A stretch of 6,027 nt of DNA, taken from assembly GCA_025934545.1 (NCBI GenBank), contig JAICXV010000160.1, forward strand, positions 1-6,027. The letters are read 5' to 3'. This DNA is from Verrucomicrobiia bacterium. Lineage in GTDB: Bacteria > Verrucomicrobiota > Verrucomicrobiia > Limisphaerales > Palsa-1400. Position 1 is the first letter of the stretch; each line of letters opens with the position of its first letter. A program made the translations under genes and the position numbers. Below the pieces are notes generated by a model. It was not told where the DNA came from and searched no databases. It saw nothing but the letters and a program-made list of their open reading frames with translations. Shown here one piece after another: positions 1-5,354 of this stretch.

Positions 1-1425
1 CGGAGCGGCTTTGGCTTCCGCCAATTTTTTCCCATCGAGACCAGTCGCATCGCTGAAGACGAACGGCAGGAAGGAACTGGAACTGCCGGCTTTGTATTCC
101 TGATAAATAGCAGGATTGGCTTTCGCCAATTCTTCACCCGCGAAACGGTCCTTGGCATAACCCAAACCTGGAGCACCGAGCATACCCGCCGACATCATGC
201 CAATACCGCCCATGATGCTGATGGCAACGGCGCCTGTGCGCGGGAAACGGTCAGACGCAACCGCAAGCATTGTCGGCCAGAAAAATGTTTTCCCACCCGC
301 ATAAACCAACAACGCGACCATGACCATCACTGTCGTGTTCGAGATGCTGATGAGGTTCAAGCCAATCGCGGCCGTAGCCGCGCACACGGCGAGCAGTCCG
401 ACTGGCGACAGCTTGAGGTTTTTCTCAATGAAATGAGCGCAGAACCGCAACAGAAACATGATGAGCGAGGTATAAACGAAGAGCCATTTGCCCATCGTCG
501 GCGTGAGGATGTTGCCCGTGATATTCTGAATCCATTGATCCGTGCCGAGTTCGACAGCGCCTACTAGCGCGTGCGTTGCAAAGAGCACGAACAAGAGGAT
601 CGCGCCGATCGAGAATCGCGTGATGACGCCGATGGCAATCAGACAAGCGCCCGCGATGCCATAAGCGGCCGCGTTGGACAGGCCGAACGCGCCATGGAAA
701 AACAGCGCAATCAGGAAGCAGATAACTAGTCCGCCGAGAATGCCGACGTCTTTGAACATTTCACCGAGCGGCAACCCTTTCTGCGACGCTTCCGATCTCG
801 GGAACTTTTGGCCGAGGAACATGATGCCGTAAAGAACAGTCGCGATGAGGTAAAGCGACAATTGCGCTTTCCAGCCCCAGCCGAACATACCGCCCAGAAC
901 AGCGCCAGCGATACCGCCGATCATCAACCCCGCCGGCCACGAGGCGTGCAGAATATTAAGATAATGCGTGCGGTTTTCGGGAAAGAGCGTCGCGACCAGT
1001 GGATTAGCGACCGCTTCGAGCGTGCCGTTGGCCAACGCGAAAATGAACATGCCCCAGTAAAGGCAATTGTAAGCCGTTGCTTGCGGCATGCCCGTATTCG
1101 TCGCAAAGGTCACCACCGCTGACAGGATGTGCAACACGAACGCCGCAAAAACCAATTTGCCGTAGCCGATCTTGTCCGCGATCACGCCGCCAATAATGAC
1201 ACCAAAGCAGAACCCGGTCAGACCCGCGCCGCCGATGGCTCCAAGTTGCCCCGCCGTGAAGCCGTATTCAGCGCCCCAATTCGCAAAAATTCCACCACGA
1301 ATGGCAAAGCCGACGCCCGTGGAAAGAATGGCCATGAAACCGGCCCAGAGCAGGCGACTACGATGAACGCCATCGAGGGCAGGTGGAGTTGCAGTTCTTG
1401 GTAACGTTTGAGTGCTATCGCTCAT
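1..1425 (-). CDS. MFS permease, sugar/organic-solute type (C-terminus off the left edge)
   Basis: The frame is open from an ATG at 1425 to base 1, giving 475 residues with no stop, so the C-terminus lies outside the window. It is an inner-membrane major facilitator superfamily transporter. After a polar N-terminal tail (about 1-25) come hydrophobic segments near residues 26-45, 62-82, 91-110, 121-140, 163-181, 188-205, 228-245, 252-268, 273-292, 314-330, 342-360, 366-386 and 399-420. The loop after the second segment carries a recognisable MFS motif [13 protein letters not shown] (79-90). [17 protein letters not shown] (141-157) resembles the equivalent NP...N stretch of FucP-like sugar symporters, and GTDQWIQNI (294-302) is a motif I associate with planctomycete/verrucomicrobial permeases. 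Residues 421-475 are polar and probably form a large loop before the final helices. The substrate cannot be read from sequence; a sugar or sugar acid is the family-based guess. No clear Shine-Dalgarno precedes the ATG. Confidence 0.88.
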   Translation of the reverse strand, partial: MSDSTQTLPRTATPPALDGVHRSRLLWAGFMAILSTGVGFAIRGGIFANWGAEYGFTAGQLGAIGGAGLTGFCFGVIIGGVIADKIGYGKLVFAAFVLHILSAVVTFATNTGMPQATAYNCLYWGMFIFALANGTLEAVANPLVATLFPENRTHYLNILHASWPAGLMIGGIAGAVLGGMFGWGWKAQLSLYLIATVLYGIMFLGQKFPRSEASQKGLPLGEMFKDVGILGGLVICFLIALFFHGAFGLSNAAAYGIAGACLIAIGVITRFSIGAILLFVLFATHALVGAVELGTDQWIQNITGNILTPTMGKWLFVYTSLIMFLLRFCAHFIEKNLKLSPVGLLAVCAATAAIGLNLISISNTTVMVMVALLVYAGGKTFFWPTMLAVASDRFPRTGAVAISIMGGIGMMSAGMLGAPGLGYAKDRFAGEELAKANPAIYQEYKAGSSSSFLPFVFSDATGLDGKKLAEAKAAP

Positions 1426-1533
1426 AGTGTGTAGTTTTGCAGGTTTAAGAATGAATTATGGCGGTGCGATGCGTGCCAGTGGACTGATTTTATTGCTCAA
1501 AGTCAAGCTTCCCGGCAGGTGTGATTCAGTGGT

Positions 1534-1552
1534 GGCAACCGTCTCGGCTGCC
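1534..1552. repeat. REP-like hairpin, unit A
   Basis: Two 8-base arms, GGCAACCG (1534-1541) and CGGCTGCC (1545-1552), flank a TCT loop. Seven of eight positions pair. The eighth is A-C when read on the plus strand but a G-U wobble when the minus strand is transcribed, so the fold is complete in minus-strand RNA. It lies five bases from unit B and has the same arm and loop lengths. It sits between the small secreted gene and the permease gene, both of which read on the minus strand. Confidence 0.6.
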
Positions 1553-1557
1553 GTAGA

Positions 1558-1576
1558 GGGCGGCGTCTCGCCGCCC
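1558..1576. repeat. REP-like hairpin, unit B (perfect 8-bp stem)
   Basis: The arms GGGCGGCG (1558-1565) and CGCCGCCC (1569-1576) are perfectly complementary around a TCT loop (AGA on the minus strand). It begins 28 bases downstream of the stop codon of the minus-strand secreted-protein gene, so it could protect or end that transcript. No T-run follows on the minus strand, so it is not a standard intrinsic terminator. The style resembles GC-rich GAGACG-containing interspersed repeats that I associate with verrucomicrobial and planctomycete genomes; that link is from memory, not from a search. Confidence 0.65.
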
Positions 1577-1588
1577 GGTCGGGGACCG
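1576..1588. repeat. Short inverted repeat next to unit B
   Basis: CGGTC (1576-1580) and GACCG (1584-1588) form a 5-bp stem around a GGG loop. It shares one base with unit B, so the two stems could form as a near-continuous stack, or one could displace the end of the other. A stem this short could occur by chance; the support is its position in line with the other two. Confidence 0.35.
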
Positions 1589-1604
1589 CGCGTTTCCAAT
1601 AGAA

Positions 1605-2000
1605 CTATCTTGCGGCGAATCGCGGTCCCGTTGCTATGTCGCCAAAGGCCGAAGACGTCTTACTCAAAAGCCGGCGAACATTCCGTTTCCAGTTCCGGTT
1701 GCCGACCGGATCGCTGGGGGGACAGTATCGATCGGCGAGGAAATCCAAAAAGGTCGCCTTCTTTCCATTGCTGACCCAACGGCGATAATTGTTCTGGATA
1801 GTGTTGAGGCAGATTTGGCGGGCCTGCTCTTTGTCGCGGACTTTAAGCGAAAGAATTCCATACGGGACCCGGGCTTTGGCGCCGCCTTCGGCGAGATAAA
1901 TGGCGTCGGCAATCCGATTGGCGTCTTTTTCAGTCAATGCCTGTCCCGATGCTGCCAATATCGACAGCCAAAATGCGAGCCCGACCAAAAACGATTTCAT
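1605..2000 (-). CDS. Small secreted protein of unknown function
   Basis: This 131-residue protein starts with MKSFLVGLAFWLSILAASGQA, a good Sec signal peptide with likely cleavage after A21, so it should act in the periplasm or outside the cell. The mature part holds AIYLAEGGAKARVPYGILS (33-51), then LNTIQNNYRRW (65-75), FLDFLADRYCPP (84-95) and DPVGNRNWKRNV (97-108). There are two cysteines, C64 and C93, which could form a disulfide. The dense G/P/W/Y motifs suggest a conserved folded domain. The AEGG...PYGI stretch faintly recalls the glutamate-centred active site of lysozyme or lytic-transglycosylase folds, but this is a guess. An ATG at 2006 would add two residues. The ATG at 2000 is chosen because a GGAGG at 2010-2014 sits 9 bases from it but only 3 from the other. 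The last 15-20 residues look disordered. Confidence 0.75.
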   Translation of the reverse strand: MKSFLVGLAFWLSILAASGQALTEKDANRIADAIYLAEGGAKARVPYGILSLKVRDKEQARQICLNTIQNNYRRWVSNGKKATFLDFLADRYCPPSDPVGNRNWKRNVRRLLSKTSSAFGDIATGPRFAAR

Positions 2001-2009
2001 ACCCATCCA

Positions 2010-2014
2010 CCTCC
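2010..2014 (-). promoter_or_regulatory. Shine-Dalgarno that decides the start of the small secreted gene
   Basis: The minus strand reads GGAGG here, within GGTGGAGGTGG. It lies 9 bases before the ATG at 2000, a normal spacing, and 3 bases before the ATG at 2006, which is too close. It is the only strong Shine-Dalgarno sequence I found before any start in the window, which suggests this gene is translated efficiently. Confidence 0.65.
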
Positions 2015-2122
2015 ACCATGATTGGAACCTTTAGCCGGCTATCGGAAAATCGGGCGACAGCCCAACGGTTTATCGGGCGGAATTCGCGGTGAGATGTGAA
2101 GGAAATATGCTTACGAAGACGC

Positions 2123-2146
2123 GCAATCAACCTACCGGTTGATTGC
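2123..2146. promoter_or_regulatory. Perfect 10-bp inverted repeat in the divergent intergenic region (operator candidate)
   Basis: GCAATCAACC (2123-2132) and GGTTGATTGC (2137-2146) are exact reverse complements separated by TACC. The repeat lies between two divergent genes, 33 bases before the acetyltransferase-like start and about 120 bases from the secreted-protein start. It could be a binding site for a dimeric regulator or an RNA hairpin. No T-run follows on the plus strand, and the flanking bases do not extend the pairing. Its right arm overlaps the candidate -35 element, which favours an operator role. Confidence 0.55.
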
Positions 2147-2167
2147 CTCCGTAGCCGCGTTTATGTT
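2139..2167 (+). promoter_or_regulatory. Candidate sigma-70-type promoter for the acetyltransferase-like gene
   Basis: TTGATT (2139-2144) and TATGTT (2162-2167) each match four of six consensus bases and are separated by an ideal 17 bases. Transcription would begin near 2174, leaving a leader of only about six bases. That agrees with the absence of a Shine-Dalgarno before the ATG at 2180. The -35 element lies inside the right arm of the perfect inverted repeat. This is a pattern match only. Confidence 0.35.
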
Positions 2168-2179
2168 TAGCCGGTTTGC

Positions 2180-3022
2180 ATGAATACAGTTTTGTCTCCT
2201 GAACCGGTCTTAGCGCCGGATTTGATTGAAAAGATTTTGGCGCGGCTCGGTTTGGTGCGAAAACCGGAACAAACGCTCGCAGGACTGCGAGAATTCTATG
2301 GCGCGTGGTGCGCCAATGTCCCCTTTGATAACGTGCGCAAATTGATCCATGTCCGCGCGCAGAGAAAAAGTCCGTTGCCATCGTTTACGCCAGAGGATTT
2401 CTTTGCGGGGTTTTTGAAATACGGAACCGGCGGCACGTGCTGGGCCGGGGCGGGCGCGTTGCATACATTGGTGCGCAGCCTTGGATTCGATGCGGAACGG
2501 GGGATTGGCACCATGTTGCACGCGCCGCATGCCGCGCCGAACCACGGCACCGTCCTGGTTAGGTTCGGCGAGACGAAATATCTCGTCGATTCGTCGATGT
2601 TATTTGGCGAGCCACTGTTGCTGAATGAAAACGCGTCCACAAGCATCGATCATCCTGCGTGGGGCGTGCGGTGTTCTCGCAAAGACGGGCATTGGTTTAT
2701 CGCGTGGCGACCGTTGCATAAGACGGATGGGTTTGAATGCCGGCTCGAGCGGTTCGACGTGTCGTGGGCTGAGTTCCAGCAAATGCACGCCGCTACCGGC
2801 GGTTGGAGTCCATTTAACTTTGAAGTGTCGGCGCGAAAGAACCGGAACGGAGAAGTCGTCGGAGTCGGCTTTGGTCAGGCGGTGAGATTACGCAAAGACG
2901 GCGGAGTCGATCGAGCGCCCGCGGCGTATCAGGAGCGCACGCGCATTTTGATCGATGACGTTGGACTAAGCGAAGAGATCGTGTCGCAATTGCCCGACGA
3001 CGTGCCGACGCCGAAGCCGTGA
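2180..3022 (+). CDS. Arylamine N-acetyltransferase superfamily protein, atypical
   Basis: This 280-residue cytoplasmic protein has the layout of the NAT family (Acetyltransf_2 fold), which moves an acetyl group from acetyl-CoA to arylamines or related acceptors through a Cys-His-Asp triad. VPFDN (47-51) matches the family's IPFEN segment. C87 in GTGGTCW, H122 in NHGTVLV and D137 in YLVDSSM fit the triad. The His-Asp gap of 15 equals that of known NATs (C69, H107, D122 in Salmonella), and the Cys-His gap is 35 instead of 38. WSPFNFEV (209-216) resembles the conserved segment after the triad. Two things are unusual: the RGGxC signature reads TGGTC, with Thr in place of Arg, and the usual Glu and Asn after the Cys are absent. 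A different acyl donor or a macrocycle-forming amide synthase role is possible. The ATG at 2180 lacks a Shine-Dalgarno. The stop is 3 bp from the convergent neighbour's stop. Confidence 0.8.
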   Translation: MNTVLSPEPVLAPDLIEKILARLGLVRKPEQTLAGLREFYGAWCANVPFDNVRKLIHVRAQRKSPLPSFTPEDFFAGFLKYGTGGTCWAGAGALHTLVRSLGFDAERGIGTMLHAPHAAPNHGTVLVRFGETKYLVDSSMLFGEPLLLNENASTSIDHPAWGVRCSRKDGHWFIAWRPLHKTDGFECRLERFDVSWAEFQQMHAATGGWSPFNFEVSARKNRNGEVVGVGFGQAVRLRKDGGVDRAPAAYQERTRILIDDVGLSEEIVSQLPDDVPTPKP

Positions 3023-3025
3023 TTG

Positions 3026-4138
3026 TTATTTGCGAAAGTCCGGGATCTTAATGATCTCGCCGCCGCGCATCGCGCTTTCATGAGCGCAGATGCCGACCAT
3101 CGTCCAGTTCACGCTTTGGTAAACGTCGGGGAAGCTCGGACGATTTTCGACGAGGCTCATCAAAAATTCGTGGGCGAGGTGCGGATGCGAACCACCATGA
3201 CCGCTGCCTTGGACGAACGACAAATGTTTGTGTTCATCAGCATCGTAAACGCCCTTTGTCGTGTATTGGCGAATGCCTTCCGGCAACAGATGCGCGTAGT
3301 CGGGGACTTTGACCTTTTCGGTTTTTTCGCCGCCGGTGTGCAGAATCGGTTCATCGCCTTCGGCCAATTGCCATTCGAACGACGTCTTTTCGCCGTAGAC
3401 GTCGAAGCTTTCGATGTATTGGCGCGAGGCGTTGAAAAGGTAGCGCGTAACTTCGAACGACAAGTCTTGGTTGCGAATCTTGCAATGCGCCGTCTCAAAC
3501 GAAAATGGTGAGCCATATTTGCCGATCAACTGTTCGGCGATGCGACCCGAGCCGAGGCAGGAGACATAGTCGGCTTCGCCTTTGACGATCGCGAGACAGG
3601 GGCTGACGCAGTGCGTTGCGTAGTGCATCGGCGGGAGACCTTCCCAATATCCGGGCCAGCCTTCCATGTTTTGCAGGTGCGAGCCGCGCATGAATTGGAT
3701 GCGGCCGAGTTTGCCTTTGTCGCGCATTTCGCGGACGTAAAGAAATTCGCGCGAATAGACGACGGTCTCCACCATCATGTAATTCTTCTTCGCCTTTTCC
3801 GCCGCTTTGACGATTTGCTTGCACTCGTCAACGGTCGTCGCCGCCGGCACGGTGCAGGCGACGTGTTTACCGGCTTTCAGCGCGGCGATGGCTTGCGGCG
3901 CGTGCAAGTGAATGGGTGAGTTGATGTGAACGGCGTCGACGTTCGGATCTTTGATGAGTTCGTCGAAATTGGTGTAGCGCTTTTCGACTTTGAACGCGTC
4001 GCCGATCTGGTCGAGCTTCGTTTTATTGCGCTGGCAAATGGCGTAAAGGTTCGCGTTCGGATGCTTCTGGTAAATGGGAATAAACTCGGCGCCGAAACCC
4101 AAACCGACGATCGCTACATTTACTTTCTTGTCGCTCAT
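3026..4138 (-). CDS. Gfo/Idh/MocA family oxidoreductase
   Basis: This 370-residue protein is a NAD(P)-dependent dehydrogenase-like protein of the Gfo/Idh/MocA family, which act on sugars, inositols and related compounds in the cytoplasm. The N-terminal Rossmann fold has VAIVGLGFGAEF (8-19) with a GxGxG loop. NSPIHLHAPQAIAALKAGKHV (73-93) is the usual strand-helix segment before the active site. The normal EKP motif is replaced by TVP (96-98), so the usual catalytic lysine is Val97. The family's D-x-x-x-H pair appears as H172 and H176 in MHYATH. No signal peptide or Tat motif is present. The C-terminus (SHPHLAHEFL..., WTMVGICAHESAMRGG) matches the planctomycete/verrucomicrobial branch. The ATG at 4138 is chosen; a TTG at 4147 would add three residues with no better ribosome site. 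The kinase gene ends 54 bp upstream on the same strand, so co-transcription is plausible. Confidence 0.9.
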   Translation of the reverse strand: MSDKKVNVAIVGLGFGAEFIPIYQKHPNANLYAICQRNKTKLDQIGDAFKVEKRYTNFDELIKDPNVDAVHINSPIHLHAPQAIAALKAGKHVACTVPAATTVDECKQIVKAAEKAKKNYMMVETVVYSREFLYVREMRDKGKLGRIQFMRGSHLQNMEGWPGYWEGLPPMHYATHCVSPCLAIVKGEADYVSCLGSGRIAEQLIGKYGSPFSFETAHCKIRNQDLSFEVTRYLFNASRQYIESFDVYGEKTSFEWQLAEGDEPILHTGGEKTEKVKVPDYAHLLPEGIRQYTTKGVYDADEHKHLSFVQGSGHGGSHPHLAHEFLMSLVENRPSFPDVYQSVNWTMVGICAHESAMRGGEIIKIPDFRK

Positions 4139-4177
4139 GGAGCGCAAGGATGAAGCAGGAAAGTTGCGGGATGAAGT

Positions 4178-4201
4178 AAAAAATGCGTCCGGTTAGTCCG
4201 G
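4178..4201 (-). terminator. Weak terminator-like stem and T-run after the kinase gene
   Basis: On the minus strand CCGG (4198-4201) and CCGG (4189-4192) can pair around a five-base loop that includes the kinase stop codon, followed by ACGCA and six Ts (4178-4183). The stem is only four base pairs and sits five bases from the T-run, so termination would be weak at best. If it works, it would lower oxidoreductase expression relative to the kinase. Confidence 0.15.
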
Positions 4202-5299
4202 CTGAATCGGCAGCGTGAAGGAAAACAGCGCGCCACCCTGGGGACAATTGCGCACCGAAATCTGCCCGTGATGATCCTCGATTGTTTTCTTCGAAATGGT
4301 CAACCCGAGACCGGTGCCGTTCGGCTTCCCGTAAGTGACGAACGCCTGGAACAACTTGTCGGCGATTTCGGGATGAATACCTTTGCCGGTGTCCTGCACT
4401 TCGGTCACAACCTCGTCCTTGGTCGTGTGGACGCGAACCATGATCTTGCCACCATTGGCCATGGCGTCTGCGGCGTTGCCGAACAGATTATAAAACACGC
4501 GGGTCAAGCGGTTTGGATTAATCTGCACGTTGATGTCTGGCACTTTGCCTTCGACGAAGAGATTGACGCCACGCAAACTTAGTTCCTGCCGGATATCTTC
4601 GACAATTTGGCGGATAAACGGCGCGTAATTCGTGCGCGCGAGCATGCACGCCGTCGTGCTGCCGCCGCGGGCGTACTCCAACAATTCGTTGACCATGCTG
4701 GTGATGCGGTCGACTTGCTTGGTGATGCGCGTTCGGGAAGTTGACCGCATTTCCGAAGTCGCCGCCGGCGCCGCCGCCAGTTCCGCTGACAAACTGATGA
4801 CGTGCAGCGGATTTTTCAAATCATGGACAATCGCGCTGGCAAAGCGACCGATCAACGCCAGCCGTTCGGCATCGAACACTTCGCGGATATATTGACGATT
4901 AAAATCGCGGAGGCGCCGGCTAATTTCGCGGACCAGTCCGATAGTCAATTGCGGCGTGCGATTCATCATCCCAAGCAGGTCGTTGCGCGAAATAAAGTAG
5001 ACAGTGGTCGATTCGCCCGCCAGGGCCGTAGCCGAACGCGCGTCGTTATCAATCACTGCCATCTCACCGAACAACTCGCCGGGTCCCAGTTTCGAAATTA
5101 CGCGTCGTTCGCCGGAAGAAGCGCCGACGGCAATATGGACCTCGCCGCCTTTGATGATGTAAATACCGTCGCCGGGATCGCCTTGTTTGAAAATGGTTTC
5201 GCCCATCCCGTAGGTGCGCTCACGGGCGACTTGGCGCAGGCTCTCCAACTCTGCCACCGGTAATCCTTGGAATAGTTTGCAAACTTCCAGCGAAACCAT
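4193..5299 (-). CDS. Cyclic-nucleotide-binding-domain sensor histidine kinase, soluble
   Basis: This 368-residue protein has no membrane segment or signal peptide. Residues 1-130 form a cNMP-binding domain: FKQGDPGDGIYIIKGGEVHI (37-56) and a phosphate-binding cassette GELFGEMAVIDNDARSATA (74-92) with the key E79 and R88. A helical linker (117-147) leads to the dimerisation/phosphoacceptor helix, with H159 in HDLKNP. The ATPase domain has an N-box (NLFGNAADA, 271-279, key N275), a G1 box DTGKGI (303-308), an F-box-like LFQAF (316-320) and a G2 box GTGLGL (328-333). All catalytic elements are intact, and the boxes resemble NtrB-type kinases. It should autophosphorylate in response to a small ligand, probably a cyclic nucleotide, and pass the phosphate to a response regulator that is not encoded in this window. 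The DUF3500 gene ends 55 bp upstream and the oxidoreductase starts 54 bp downstream. No clear Shine-Dalgarno precedes the ATG. Confidence 0.9.
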   Translation of the reverse strand: MVSLEVCKLFQGLPVAELESLRQVARERTYGMGETIFKQGDPGDGIYIIKGGEVHIAVGASSGERRVISKLGPGELFGEMAVIDNDARSATALAGESTTVYFISRNDLLGMMNRTPQLTIGLVREISRRLRDFNRQYIREVFDAERLALIGRFASAIVHDLKNPLHVISLSAELAAAPAATSEMRSTSRTRITKQVDRITSMVNELLEYARGGSTTACMLARTNYAPFIRQIVEDIRQELSLRGVNLFVEGKVPDINVQINPNRLTRVFYNLFGNAADAMANGGKIMVRVHTTKDEVVTEVQDTGKGIHPEIADKLFQAFVTYGKPNGTGLGLTISKKTIEDHHGQISVRNCPQGGALFSFTLPIQPD

Positions 5300-5354
5300 T
5301 CTTGTAAGAGTAGCAAAAATCGGGCCGGAACGGGAAGCCTAAACCCGGTGACGG

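Noticed and set aside
808..1404. Open frames on the plus strand (808-1122, 1129-1404)
   Set aside because: They lie antisense to the permease, give arginine-rich sequence of low quality with no domains, and are explained by the codon pattern of the minus-strand gene.
1455..1460. CATAAT (minus strand) as a -10 box for the permease
   Set aside because: No acceptable -35 element lies 16-18 bases upstream, so it is not listed as a promoter.
1464..1478. Sigma-54-like TGGCACG upstream of the permease (minus strand)
   Set aside because: The -24 half matches well, but the -12 half lacks TTGC at the required spacing; the nearest GC is two bases off.
1412..1774. A 120-residue plus-strand frame across the REP-like hairpins
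   Set aside because: It covers the start of the permease, the hairpins and the end of the secreted-protein gene, and its translation has no protein-like features.
3023..3919. Plus-strand frames opposite the oxidoreductase (3023-3511, 3611-3919)
   Set aside because: They are antisense shadows of the oxidoreductase; no family motif or ribosome site was seen.
4139..4147. TTG at 4147 as the oxidoreductase start
   Set aside because: It adds only three residues, has no Shine-Dalgarno, and the ATG at 4138 places the Rossmann strand at the usual distance from the N-terminus.
5300..5354. Terminator between the DUF3500 and kinase genes
   Set aside because: A run of five Ts follows a CCCG on the minus strand, but the matching CGGG is about 19 bases away, giving only a four-base stem with a large loop.
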